Assembly: GCA_006386115.1 (NCBI GenBank)
Contig: VFIW01000050.1
Location: forward strand, 419,339-483,338
Direction of reading: 5' to 3'
Source: Globisporangium splendens
Lineage: Eukaryota; Oomycota; Peronosporomycetes; Pythiales; Pythiaceae
DNA: 64,000 bases
Under the pieces are notes generated by a model. That model saw only the letters and a program-made list of their open reading frames with translations, searched no databases and was not told the origin of the DNA. Position 1 is the stretch's first letter. Every line of letters starts with the position of its first letter. Both the position numbers and the translations under genes were made by a program. This document shows positions 41,322-52,286 of the stretch, one piece after another.

Positions 41322-42842
41322 ATGCTCTCGACTGCCGCAACGTACACGACGATGATCGTGACACTCGTGGTCGTCGCCGCGTACGCGATCATCGTGAGCC
41401 GCGCCATGGAAGTCAACTCGCTCAAGAACTTCCTCAGGTCTGCTTTATCTCTGTGGTATCATGCAAAGTATCAAAAACTCACGCATTTCTCTTTCTATTG
41501 ATATCACACGACAAACTCTAGCGCCAAGAACTCACAGACAGCGTTCCGTCTCGCGTGGTGCTTCTTCTCCGCGGGCATGGGCTCGTGGACGCTCTTCTCG
41601 TTCCCGGAGATCGGCGTGCTCGCCGGTTCGTGGGGCGTGATCGGCTACACGCTCTCGGGCGTGCTCGGCATGCTCGTGCTCGGCTGGGTCGGCCCGTACA
41701 CGCGCGCGATGCTGGGCAACGGCGTGACGCTCACGGACTGGGTCAACAACCGCTTCGGCCGCGTCATGCAGATCTATGTCGCGCTCATCTCGGTCTTCTA
41801 CCAGTTCATCTCACTCGCGTCCGAGTTGACGTGCGTCGGTCAGCTCGCTTCGATCCTCTCGCCCGACTCGCACCCGGTCGTGCCGATCATCTGCGTTGCC
41901 ATCATCACGAACATTTACCTGGTGATCGGCGGCTTGCGCGCGAGTCTCGCGACCGACGTGTGGCAGGGCATTGCCGTTGTGTCGCTCGTGTTCGTCGTGC
42001 TCATCGCCATGGCGTTCACGGTGCATGTGCCTGCGGGTGCGTGGAAGGAGACCAATGTCGCGGCGTTTACGACCACGGGCTTTGAGACGCTCGTGACGCT
42101 CTGCATCGCGGTCACGGCGTCCAACTTGTTCTTCACGGGCTTCTGGCAGCGCGTGTTCTCGGGTGCTGACGACGCGACCGTGCGCCGCGGCGCCGTGTAC
42201 GCGTGCTTCATCATCATCCCGTTCACGGTCGCGCTCGCGCTCTCGGGCATGGTCTCGTTTCTGGCGTACCCGGACGGACTCTACTTCTTCTCGATCTTGC
42301 TGGAGATGGGCCGTGGCTGGCAAGTGCTCGTGGCTATCGTCATCGCGTCGCTCGCGAGCTCGGTGTGCGACTCGATTCAGATCGGCATCTCGGCCGAGAT
42401 CGTCGCCAACTTCCCTGGTCTCACGCTGCTCCATGCGCGTTTGATCTGTCTGGTGCTCAACGTCCCGGCGATCGTGATCGCGACCAAGGCATACGACATC
42501 CTCAAGCTGTTCCTGATTGCCGATTTGCTGTGCACGGCTGCCGTCGGTCCCATGCTGCTCGGTGCCTGGAGACGCGCGACTGTCATGGGTGCGCTCGCTG
42601 GATCCGCCGCGGGCTTGGCCACGATCTTCGTCTGCGGTGTGGCGTACAAAGGCACGTTTGTTGGCGGCTTTGAGTGGTTTGTGCTCCCTGACGGTCTCTA
42701 CGCGTCGAGCTCGATGGTCACGTTCATCGTGACTCTGATCGTGCCGACGGCCACGACGGTGCTCGTGTCGCTCGCGATGCCCGTGGAGAAGCCGTTCCGC
42801 AGCGACTACATGCCCGCGATGACGCCTGTTAACCTCGCCTAA
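41322..42842 (+). CDS. Sodium:solute symporter family transporter, DUR3 (urea)-like, two exons
   Basis: Exon 1 is 41322-41437 and exon 2 is 41522-42842, giving 478 residues. The 84-bp intron has GT..AG ends and keeps the frame (FLR|SAKNSQTAF). Exon 1 supplies the first membrane helix (IVTLVVVAAYAIIVSRAM). A run of about 12 further helices follows. FFSAGMGSWTLFSFPEIG, the VIGGLRASLATDVWQG motif and DSIQIGISAEIVANF are typical of SSS-family urea/polyamine transporters such as DUR3. The substrate is inferred from the overall look only. The protein is shorter than fungal DUR3 (about 600-700 residues). It is followed convergently by the NmrA-like gene, 109 bp between stops. Confidence 0.75.
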
Positions 42843-42951
42843 GAATGAGAACGCAACAGCAAGAAGAGAGAGAGGCGAGTAACCAGCACCAACAAGACGA
42901 GTTTTGATACTTTCACTTTGATACTTTTCGTGTTCTTTTTTTGTTTTCTGC

Positions 42952-43935
42952 TCATGTATACGCCTTTAGTGGCCAGCTGCCCTTGTTCTCTTTCACGAAG
43001 CTTGTGAACGTGCGCGCAGGTTTCCCCAGCAGCGTGTCGACCGTGTGCGTCACGTCGGCGTCGGCGCCATTCTCCAGAGCGCGCGAGAGCTCAATCTCGG
43101 CCGCGATCACGTCGGGACGCACGCCCTGGATCCACCGCGCCGTGTTGACGGCCCAGAGCGGGAAGTACGAGTAGCGCACGCGGTCGCCAATGCCTGCGGA
43201 CAACTCCTGCGCCACCTGCTCGTATGTGAGTGCGTCTGGGCCAGTCACATTGAACGTTTCGATTGTTGATTTGGTATCATCGCCACCGCCACTGCGATTC
43301 TGCTTCAGTAACCGCGAGACGATCACCTCGGCCGTGTCCATCGGGTGCACGAACGCCACTTTGCCGTGCTTGACCGACACCGAGAGCGTGCGACCACACA
43401 CCATGTCAAACAAATGTCCATACAGCAAGCTGTCCATGCTCGTACTCGGCCGCACAATGTCCACGCAGCTCTGTGGGGGCAACGCCGCTGCCTGCAGCGT
43501 CTGCTCGATCTGCCAGTGCGCGCGGCCGAGCGCGAACGCCACGTTCTTGCCGACGAGCCCCGCAGCACCCGACACTTTGACAATATGCTGCATGCCGTCA
43601 CTGCCTTTCGCAGCGTCCACCAAGGCGCTCTCCGTAGCATACAACGCGTCAGGATCCTGCAGCCCGCTCGACAGCACGACGCCGTTGCAGTTCTCCATGG
43701 CCTCGGCGAGGTCGCTCGGGCTGCGCATGTCCACTACGCTGGGCTTCTCTCGTACCAACTGGGGGAACGTGTGCGCGAGCGCGTGCACGGTCTCGCGCGC
43801 TGCGGGGCTCGCGTCCGACGCCACCACGACGCGGAACGCGAGCGACGCGTTAGCGGAAGCCGTGGTGGCGGCACGCAGGATGTGCGCGTGCAGCCCCGAG
43901 TGCTGCGCGATCGGCAGCAGGAAGCGCTGCGCCAT
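42952..43935 (-). CDS. NmrA-like atypical short-chain dehydrogenase/reductase
   Basis: 327 residues from the ATG at 43935 (MAQRFLLPIAQ). The open frame extends to 44109 but that part looks non-coding. Family features are VVLSSGLQDPDALYATE, HIVKVSGAAGL, a downstream VRPSTSMDSLL segment, FNVTGPDALTYEQVAQELS and the C-terminal LLGKPARTFTSFVKEN, typical of NmrA/TMR-like SDRs with a 'GR.PR.F..F' ending. The usual N-terminal glycine-rich NAD(P) loop is not evident, which may make it a non-catalytic redox sensor or point to a missed upstream exon. It is divergent from the dynein gene. Confidence 0.7.
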   Translation of the reverse strand: MAQRFLLPIAQHSGLHAHILRAATTASANASLAFRVVVASDASPAARETVHALAHTFPQLVREKPSVVDMRSPSDLAEAMENCNGVVLSSGLQDPDALYATESALVDAAKGSDGMQHIVKVSGAAGLVGKNVAFALGRAHWQIEQTLQAAALPPQSCVDIVRPSTSMDSLLYGHLFDMVCGRTLSVSVKHGKVAFVHPMDTAEVIVSRLLKQNRSGGGDDTKSTIETFNVTGPDALTYEQVAQELSAGIGDRVRYSYFPLWAVNTARWIQGVRPDVIAAEIELSRALENGADADVTHTVDTLLGKPARTFTSFVKENKGSWPLKAYT

Positions 43936-44378
43936 TATTTTCCTTTCTTTTGCTTTGCACGCCTTTGCGACTCGGGAGGAAGAATCTTCAACATTAGAAA
44001 ACCTTTTTATGTTGGCTATTGAGACGCTCAATGTGCTCACTTGTTTGTGTGCAATTGAGATAGACCTCTTTATGTAAGGCAACGTTCTATGGAGGTCCAG
44101 AAACAGCAACTTGTCAAAGCCGAAGTGTCAAATGGCTGATCTGCCAAAGTACCAAACGGCAAATCCTGACTCAGATCCGATTTATGCCAGGTATCTCACA
44201 TCTAACGGAAGTATCAGGTAGAAATGACTCAAAAGTATCAGAACGAGGGTATCATTCCAAAGTATCAAGTACCATTTCATGCTGGGGTGTTCGCACCAAG
44301 TATCAGCGAAGCGGTGCGATGCGACCTTTCGGGTACCATCCTCACCCAAATTTCTCCACCATTTTCTGTCGAGCGAGT
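43936..44378. other. Divergent promoter region with five GTATCA hexamers
   Basis: Between the NmrA-like and dynein genes. GTATCA occurs at 44211, 44235, 44249, 44262 and 44300. No ORF worth naming. Confidence 0.5.
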
Positions 44379-47300
44379 ATGAGCTCACCATCGCCCGCCG
44401 AGATCAGCGCGAGCAGTGCCAAGATCAACGCTCCGTCGCAGTCCACGAAGCGCGACGTGAACGCGTCTCGTGCCTCGCGCGCGTTTGGCGCGTCCTCGAT
44501 CTCGAACTCGAGCCGCAAGGTGAACGGCACGGCGACACCAGGCGGTGCACAATCGGCGCGTGTGTGCCCCGGTGGCGTCGACGCGACACCGCAATCGCTG
44601 CTGCTGAGTCACATCAAACCGTCGACGTCGCACGATCAGCGCAGCAGCAAAGGCGGCAAAGCCAGGACCACCACGCGTCGGTCCAAGAACGCGTATGGAG
44701 GCGGCAATTCCGTCATGGGTGCGAGCGTGATCCTCAGCAGCACGTCGACGCCGTCGATTGACGATTCGTCGGACACTGAAGCACCGAGTGGAGGTGGCAA
44801 GAACAGCTCGAGCACCAGCGCCACAGGCGTCAAGCAAGTCGCATCGTCCTCATCGGGAGGACACGGCAAGGTCTCGTCCAGCGCAGCGCCAACACCAGTA
44901 CCAGTACCAGGTCCCCCCTCCGCATCGAGTACCAACCAGCACGATGACGACGAAAGTGGCGCTAACGGTCCTGAGATCGACAACTCGATACCAAAGTCGG
45001 CGTTTGCACTCCTTTTGGGAAACCCTGACGCTGAGACGTCTTTGTCGGCCACCGCTTCGACATCAACCGCCGCTGCAACGACCACCGCCACGCCGCACGT
45101 GCAGCAAACGGCGACGCAAAGCTTCAGGCAGCGACGGCGCCCGATCGCGGTCGATCTCGCCGAGACACCGACGATGTTTCTCTTTGAGCTCCGCAGTGTG
45201 TGCGTGAGCCAGGACGCGAGCTACCACCAGACCGTCGCACAGCGGAACCGACAGTACCTTGAGATCTGCGCGCAGAAGAAAGGCAGCGACAAGTTCATCG
45301 AGGGTCAGTCGCAGACGCTGCAGCTCACGCAAAAGGGCAAAGAAGTCATGGCGGCACCCCCAGCGACCCGTGACGCCATGTGCGTCGCCACCGACTGGGA
45401 CATCTTTGACTGGTATGTTCACAAAGTATCAATGTAGCTTTTGAGTATCAAGGAATCCTCACACACCTCACTCTTTGTTCTATGCGATGTCCAAAAGCGC
45501 CCGACTGGAAGAGGACAATCAGAACGACCACGACGAGGACGGCGGCATGGACGCTGTACCGACTGCAACCGCAGCGGCGGTCTCAGCCTCAAACAGCAAA
45601 ACCAGGGCGTCGACGGCCGATTCCTACGAGACAGGTGACCTCCAGCTCGAGCACCAGGTCGACGAGATCGTCGACGCCATGCTAGTCTCTCCCGGATGCG
45701 TGCTCGACGTCGACGGTGACATCGTCGAGGACCTCAAGGCGAGGCAGTATGCGCCTACACGGCGCACGAAGCAGCATGGTGGAGGTCAGCGATCGCGCAC
45801 GCAGCACAGCAACACGCTCCAGTCGCAGCAGGACGTGCTCGGACGCTCGCCTGCCGCGATTCTTGGCAACAACTCGAGCTCGTCGGCCGCGTCGCCGTCG
45901 CAGAGTGGCGCCAACTTGTCTTTCGGCGCATCGCAGGACGCGATCGGCAATAACAACAGCAACATGGAAGAGAGTGGCGGCAGCGGCAACTCAGGCGCGT
46001 AGAACAGTCAGGTCGGTATGGGCTCTGCGTCGCACGGGATCCTCAGTGGCGGCAGCAGCGGCGGCGGCGATAGCAACAAGCAGAACGCGTACGCTCGTGC
46101 CAACACGAACGTCGATACCGGCGAGATCACCGCGCAGCAGCGCACAGCCAAGGTGCTTGTATCAGCGTCGCTGCTCAAGACCGTGAGCACTGTCGAGCGC
46201 GCCGTGCAGCAGAACGTGTACCACCAGCAACACGTGCTCTACCGCAACTTCCCGACGCTCAACAGTGGCGGACCAGGGTCCTTGACGCCAAGAGACGATG
46301 GCGATAGACACGACTGGCGCTCCACACTTGGCACGAGTTCAACTGGCAGCAGTGGCGGCGGAAGCCAGTCGCATGCGCCGTCGTTCCCAAGCTTTGTATC
46401 AGGAAGCAACGGTGGCGTTCACAATGGGAATGGAACGAGCACTGCTGCGGCAGGAGGCAAGGGTCTCGAGAAGCTGTGGGCGTTCCGGTGCGAGCTCACG
46501 GCAAACCGGCGGGTGTCGTGCCTTGCATGGAACACCGTGAACGACGACCTGCTCGCTGTCTCGTACTGTCGCGACGACACGAAACCACAGCAGTGCTTAC
46601 CGGGGTTGTCTGCTCCTTGAAATGTCAATATCAACGGCACGAGCAGTGGTGGTAGTGGTGTAGCACCAGTCGGTGGTGGTTATGCGCTCAGTGGTGCTCC
46701 ACCTTCTCCAGCAGCGATAGCTGCCGCCGACGCCAGCAATGCTGCGGTGGAGACCACAAGTGGAGGCGACGAGGACGACGGACTGATCCTCTTTTGGTCG
46801 CTCAAGAACCCAGAGTACCCGGAGCGTATCTACAGCCTCGACGTCGGCGTCGCGTCGATCGACTTTAGCCACACGCAGCCGTACTTGCTCGCGGTTGGGT
46901 TCGCCAACGGCGTCGTCGCGACCTACGACACCCGGAAAGACGGTTCCACACATGGCACGGGCGACCATCTCGGTGGGTTAGCGGCAACGAAGCATCCAGG
47001 GCTTTCGGGTGGTGCTAATCCAGCCACAACAGCGGCGGCGGCTCTCAAGTTACTTCACACACCCGTGCCGATCGCGAGCAGCGAGCTGTCTCCTGGCAAG
47101 CACCTGGACGCGCTCTGGCAGGTGAAATGGATCAGCAAAAGCAGCGACCGCGGCGAGAACGTCGTGAGCATCTCGAGCGACGGCCGCGTGACCGAGTGGA
47201 GCATAAAGAAAGGGCTCAGCTACGGCGACCTGGTGACGCTGAAGCGCGTCGCGAACCCGCTCCTGGGCTTGCCGAACCACGCCGACGGCGTGATCTCGTG

Positions 47301-48042
47301 CCAGGCGAGCGGCCACTGTGTCGACTTTGCAAAGAATGATCCGTCGGTGTACTACGTCGGCACCGAAGACGGCTTGATTCACAAATGCTCGGTGTCGTAC
47401 AACGAGCAGTACCTGCAGACGTACTTTGGACACATGGGACCAGTGTACCAGCTGCTCGTGTCACCGTTCTCGAGCGACGAGTTCCTGTCGTGCTCGGGCG
47501 ATCGGAACGTCAAGCTGTGGCTTCAGACGGAGCCGAAGGAGGTGCTCAACTTCCGCGCCGTCGATCTCGCGCACGCCGCGCACACCACCTCGTGGTGTCC
47601 GAGTGACGCGACGGTGTTTGGCGCCGTGACTGAAGACGGTCGGATAGAGATCTGGGACCTGTATGCGTCCGCTCTGAACCCGATCATCACACACTTTCCC
47701 AAGAAGTACGTGGCCGCATCTTCAACTGCCAGTAGCGCTGCAACTAGCAACGGTAGCATTGGCTTGGTACCGCCTCTGGACAACGGAGTGGCGTCGCCAA
47801 TGAACGGGAGCCTTGATCCTCTGGACGACCCTTTGCCGAGCACTGGCAGCAGCCCGAAGGATCACACATCTACGGAGCTTCAGCCGCCACCGGCACCGAT
47901 TATCGTCGTCGGCGACTCCACGGGCGATGTGACCGTGTATCGCGTACCGACGCTCGCCGACAGCCATTGTGGAGAGAACATGAGCGTCGACGAGCAGGTC
48001 GCGCGACTGCACAAAGCGGTGAACCCAAACAAGCACGAGTAA
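44379..48042 (+). CDS. DNAI4: Axonemal dynein intermediate chain, DNAI4 (WDR78)-like, with two in-frame stops
   Basis: Exon 1 is 44379-45412. An 85-bp GT..AG intron (45413-45497) follows, and the frame continues to 48042. Near the end of exon 1 lies the conserved dynein intermediate-chain block (MFLFELRSVCVSQDASY, GSDKFIEGQSQTLQ, ATDWDIFDW). The C-terminal half is a WD40 propeller (DGLILFWSLKNPEYPERIY, LDALWQVKWI, LSCSGDRNVKLW, DGRIEIWDLYA). Long Ser/Gly/Ala linkers separate the parts. TAG at 46000-46002 and TGA at 46618-46620 interrupt the frame inside linker-type sequence. Clearly coding sequence resumes in the same frame after each. They may be nonsense changes, errors, or lie in unrecognised introns. 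For TGA, a 54-nt GTGCTT..GAGCAG stretch (46577-46630) could be spliced out in frame. The flagellar role is inferred from the family. Confidence 0.7.
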
Positions 48043-48756
48043 GGGAGGCAGTAAATAGTGTATTCTGTGTACATGCAGTCGTTCAAGTACATCGCCACCT
48101 TTGCATTTACTTGACGAGCAGGTACGCAGTCAATCCATGAAAGATACGTAGCCCGTTTCTGTGCAACCGATCGTGTCAGCGTGCGTCCCACTTCTGCCTC
48201 TTTCTTGAAGACCAGGTGGACAACGTCGCTGATGGCGCTTCAACGAATCCGCATCGTGTCCACTGCAGTTGGTCTCCGACTCTTGACGGGATCCGAAAAG
48301 AGCGAGGGTTACTGCACACAGTGAGTGCATCATCAAAATATGCGTTTTGATGCTCTCTATTACATTGGGTCTCCATCGCCGCTTGCAACGCAATCCAAAG
48401 GCGTGCGACTCGGTTGTGATTGCACCCTGAGTTGCTTCAATTCTATGGAGAAGTGGTGGTTGCGCGTCATGCTTCCAGCACCACTGGATGAAGGATCTAA
48501 GAGTATTTTTTGGCATCGGGGTATTGCAGGCGCAAGGAACGCTTTAAGAGGATTGCACTAACGCTGTAGATATAGCTCAAACCGTTCGCTTCAAAGGCAC
48601 ACTGTGAATCTCAAAACTTTCCTACTCGATTAGGTTATTTGAACGGCTACACTGACGCTGCTTGACAACGATGCATCCAGCTGGTTGATTCATACGAAGC
48701 CACTACCACTGCAGTTAGTCGCTTTCGTCTTTTACTCATCTCCGCGATTTGCTGGC
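48043..48756. other. Intergenic region
   Basis: No gene supported. Short frames on both strands show no conserved motif. Confidence 0.45.
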
Positions 48757-49692
48757 TTACGGGGCGACGTATGGGAGAAGCGTGAGTGGGGTCGAGGCTG
48801 GGCACGGCACGAACGCAGACGAGGTCGTCGCGGCTTGGCAATCGATTGGCGTGAATGGACCGGTCGTTCCCTGCTTAGGCTGCTTGGCGTAGCACGTGCG
48901 GATGGCCGAGAGTTGGTTCGTGCCGTCGACCGCCGAGCAGAGCGTCTGGATCTTCTTCGGGTACAGCGCTTCGATCGCAGCGAGCGTTGGCGTCTGCTTG
49001 GCGGCCGCCCACTTGTTGATCTGAGCGGTTCCCTTGCTGACGGTCGCGGCCGCATTCAACGTGGCCTTGAAGTACGTCACGGCGGCACCTTCGAAGTCAG
49101 CACCGCTCGCCGAGTAGCAGAGACCGTGCTTCTGGAACTCGTGGTCGTAGATCTCGCACAACGTGTCGTACGCGTTCGACTGCGTTGGGTCGATCCACTT
49201 GGTCGACATTTCCTTGAGCAACTCGGGCTGGTTCTTGGCGAACGCAGCGGCATTGTACGGGTGGTTGCCCGCCTGAGCCGTGGCATTGCAACAGCTGAGG
49301 TAGCCGGCGTTGTAGTTTGGCCACAGACCGTGGATCGTGAGCTCGCTCTGAACAACCTCAGGCTTGCACGTGATGCCGTTTGGGTACGCGTTGACATTCT
49401 GGTGCGAGATCGTCGAGTCGACACCCTTGAGCAAGTCGCGGCAGAACTGAGGCACGAAGATCTGTTCGAGGAGCAGGTAGTCGTAGTCGAACGGCACCAT
49501 CTTCTTGGCGAGACACGCTGCGTCGGACGTCGGACATGTTGGACTCGCCGAGGCGCCGACGCAGATGTCGACGCACTGCTCCTTTGGTGGGCTTGGCAGC
49601 CAGCCACCGAGGTAGTCGATGGCTGTGGCAGCCTGGAAATCGCCAACCACCAAGGCAGCGGTCGCGAGAAGAGCAGTCTTGGCAAGCGTCAT
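48757..49692 (-). CDS. Secreted ribonuclease T2, copy 1
   Basis: 311 residues from 49692. The N-terminus (MTLAKTALLATAALVVGDFQ) is a signal peptide, with likely cleavage before IDYLGGW. The catalytic blocks are TIHGLWPNY (His121) and HEFQKHGLC (Glu185, Lys188, His189). The usual HEW is HEF in all three copies. Many cysteines fit a disulfide-bonded secreted enzyme. T2 RNases cleave single-stranded RNA through a 2',3'-cyclic intermediate, in vacuoles or outside the cell. The open frame reaches back to 49884, but the Inr+FPR motif at 49727-49741 and the signal peptide fix the start here. It is first of a tandem triplet. The last residues, LLPYVAP, match the ends of the others. Confidence 0.92.
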   Translation of the reverse strand: MTLAKTALLATAALVVGDFQAATAIDYLGGWLPSPPKEQCVDICVGASASPTCPTSDAACLAKKMVPFDYDYLLLEQIFVPQFCRDLLKGVDSTISHQNVNAYPNGITCKPEVVQSELTIHGLWPNYNAGYLSCCNATAQAGNHPYNAAAFAKNQPELLKEMSTKWIDPTQSNAYDTLCEIYDHEFQKHGLCYSASGADFEGAAVTYFKATLNAAATVSKGTAQINKWAAAKQTPTLAAIEALYPKKIQTLCSAVDGTNQLSAIRTCYAKQPKQGTTGPFTPIDCQAATTSSAFVPCPASTPLTLLPYVAP

Positions 49693-49726
49693 GGGGATTG
49701 AGCGGTGCGCTTGCTTGGTCCAGAGT

Positions 49727-49741
49727 AAATTGGAAAGTGAG
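49727..49741 (-). promoter_or_regulatory. Inr+FPR core promoter of RNase T2 copy 1
   Basis: The minus strand reads CTCACTTTCCAATTT, an initiator plus flanking element with one mismatch. It lies 34 bp before the ATG. Confidence 0.65.
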
Positions 49742-51287
49742 AGGGTCGAGCACGGTGCTCGAGAGCACGCACTCCAAGCCGCTTTCGTGGATGTCTTCCC
49801 CGGAGCAAAAAGGGTCTGTTGCCTCATTGAGAGACGAGCTCTCTCGCATTCACGATCAGAGCGCGTGTGCTGATCAAGTAGCAAAACAGCACAACATACG
49901 ACTCAAAGGGACAACATGTCTCTAGCAGGCACGTGATGGACTTGGAGTGCACGAGGACTCTTCAAAATCTGTTAGACAAGCAGCGTTTATGCTCGACAAA
50001 GAGAGAGAACACGGTGGAAAATGGACAAGCGAACGAACGTCAACGGCTGACGCGTCTTCAATGACCCATTTGGCACTTCGCATCAAGAAGGAAGCAAAGG
50101 TGTCTTCGAAAACAGAGCGCCATGCTGCAAGATAACTCGGTACTAGAGACCAAGGCTGGATGATCGAAGCACACGTATAAAGTTTGCTGATAGCCGAACG
50201 AGAGAGGCTCTCTCACTCAAACATACATGCATCCAGTCTACAGAACCTCTCCATGCGACCTGATGGTGTCAGGTCACCACAGTCTCATTCACGGTTGCGG
50301 TGTTACTCACGAGTGTACAGTGGGATGCGCTTCGCTCGACTTCAACGTCTCAGAACCAGTCATTTTCACTCCCACCACATCCTGCAATGCAGGCGCTGCG
50401 CATCAAGGTCCATCCTCTCCCTTTGAACCAAGGTTGCGCGAATTTTGGTGTGAATCGAAGCACGGCGAACACGCCAGTGCACGAGGTCTTCACTGCTATG
50501 TATGCGATCTTGAATCGGTTGTCGAGCGCCGCGGGAGAATGATCTCGTAATTTCTTCAATTGTGTCGCCTCTCATTCGCTCTTTGCTAGCATGTGCTAGG
50601 CTAGAATGGCACAGATATCAAGTGGTCATGATGAGATTGCAGCATCTCAAATGCTAGCGATTATAATGGAGCTGTGGCAAGACGAACTCTGTCAGCTGTG
50701 GATGTAGCTACCAGAATTCTTCTTGTCACAGCTCGATTCTCGGGGTATCATCACTTTGTTTTGAGCCGAGGCTGCATTCACTTGCGCCTCGCGCGAGTTG
50801 GCTTCTGCTCCATATGACACTGGTGGCATGAGAGAAGCGGATGAGAGACAACAGCAGCCACCGCCGCATGATATCAGAAGGCTACCAACTGGATCCATAT
50901 CAGCAACCTCTAATCCTTGGTCAGAGCAAACGCGCAAGATCTCTGTTGCGACATTATGGTTGACAGAGTGTGAGCGCATCCTTGCTTTCCGTTTCTCTCT
51001 GGCAAGGAGCCCTACAAAGTACTGAAGTCAAAAGGCAACTGCCTCAGCACTGCAGTGTTCAAACGAGCACACATTTTACAAGTGCGTGCGTATCAGATTC
51101 AATCTTTTTTGTTGAGCTGCGCGGATTAAAGTGTCATCCATCTCCACCATTTACATTACTGGGTCAAAAAGAATGAAGCAAGACCACAAAGTATCCTCTC
51201 TTTATTTTGCGTGAATAAAAGCCGCTCTTCTAACAATCTTCACTTCACTCTACCATAGTGGTTGAGAGACCAGCAAACACTGCCACT
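49742..51287. other. Intergenic region between RNase T2 copies 1 and 2
   Basis: 1.5 kb with no supported gene. Frames such as 50227-50550 (+) and 50692-50979 (-) show no motif or codon pattern that I trust. Confidence 0.4.
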
Positions 51288-52226
51288 TTACTGAGGTGGC
51301 GTGTATGGGAGGAGCGTGATTGGCACATCCGCGGCGCAAGGAATGAACGCGCTGGTCTTGGCCGCTGGAGCGCAGTCGATTGGGTTGAACGGACCCACCG
51401 TGCCTTCTTCTGGCTGCTTCTCGTAGCACGAGCGGATCGCCGAGAGTTGGTTCACACCGTCGACGTTCGAGCAGAGCACTTGAACGCTCTTTGGGAAAAG
51501 CGCTTCGATGGCCGCACGCGAAGGCGCTTGCTGGTCTTCAGCCGCCCACGTGTTGATCTGTGCCGTGGCGTTGGCGTACGTGTTGGCAGCGTTCAGCGTG
51601 GCCTTGAAGTACGTCACCGCGGCCTTCTCGTAGTCATCACCGTAGGCGCCGTAGCAGAGACCGTGCTTCTGGAACTCGTGGTTGTAGATCTCGCACAACG
51701 TGTCGTACTCGTTCGGCTGCGTTGGGTCGACCCACTTGGTCTTCATCTCGGCGAGCAACTCGGGCTGGTTCTTGGCGAACGCAGCGGCATTGTACGGGTG
51801 GTTGCCGATCGTGTCAGTCACGTTGCAGCAGCCAGCGTACCCATCGTTGTAGTTTGGCCACAGACCGTGGATCGTGAGCTCGCTCTGAACAACCTCAGGC
51901 TTGCACGTGATGCCGTTTGGATACGCGTTGACATTCTGGTGCGAGATCGTCGAGTCGACACCCTTGAGCAAGTCGCGGCAGAACTGAGGCACGAAGATCT
52001 GTTCGAGGAGCAGGTAGTCGTAGTCGAATGGACGCTGCTTCTTGGCCAAGCACTCTGGAGAGCTGGTCAAGCACGTTGGTGACGCCTTCGAGTTGACGCA
52101 GATGTCGACGCACTGCTCCTTTGGTGGGCTTGGCAACCAGCCACCGAGGTAGTCGATGGCCGTGGCGGCTTGGAAGTGGCCAGCAGTCAGGGCGGCGAAC
52201 GCGAAGAGCGAGGTCTTGGTAAACAT
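51288..52226 (-). CDS. Secreted ribonuclease T2, copy 2
   Basis: 312 residues from 52226 with signal peptide MFTKTSLFAFAALTAGHFQ, then the shared IDYLGGWLPSPPKEQCVDIC. Both T2 active-site blocks are intact (TIHGLWPNY and HEFQKHGLC). Around 51913-52020 it is almost identical to copy 1 even at third codon positions. The signal peptide and the C-terminal third are clearly different. This patchwork suggests gene conversion. The promoter motif is at 52270-52286. The open frame extends to 52322, but the upstream part lacks any signal peptide of its own. Confidence 0.92.
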   Translation of the reverse strand: MFTKTSLFAFAALTAGHFQAATAIDYLGGWLPSPPKEQCVDICVNSKASPTCLTSSPECLAKKQRPFDYDYLLLEQIFVPQFCRDLLKGVDSTISHQNVNAYPNGITCKPEVVQSELTIHGLWPNYNDGYAGCCNVTDTIGNHPYNAAAFAKNQPELLAEMKTKWVDPTQPNEYDTLCEIYNHEFQKHGLCYGAYGDDYEKAAVTYFKATLNAANTYANATAQINTWAAEDQQAPSRAAIEALFPKSVQVLCSNVDGVNQLSAIRSCYEKQPEEGTVGPFNPIDCAPAAKTSAFIPCAADVPITLLPYTPPQ

Positions 52227-52269
52227 GGCGGAGGAAGTAGCGTGCGGGTGAGGCGTGCTTGGTCCGAGG

Positions 52270-52286
52270 CAAATTGGATTGTGAGG
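52270..52286 (-). promoter_or_regulatory. Inr+FPR core promoter of RNase T2 copy 2
   Basis: The minus strand reads CCTCACAATCCAATTTG. The initiator (CTCACAATCC) and the flanking CAATTTG are both present, 44 bp before the ATG. Confidence 0.6.

Noticed and set aside
25882..46620. Stop-codon reassignment or readthrough suggested by in-frame TAG and TGA in two genes
   Set aside because: Other genes in the window end normally at TAA, TAG and TGA, and the stops lie at non-conserved places, so nonsense changes, errors or introns are simpler.
48685..49701. Plus-strand frames opposite the RNase T2 genes (also 51258-52082 and 53993-54673)
   Set aside because: They resemble each other only because the RNase genes do; no start, promoter or domain evidence on that strand.
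50184..51176. Small frames between RNase T2 copies as possible secreted proteins
   Set aside because: No signal peptide, no conserved motif, and frames on both strands of similar length, as expected by chance.
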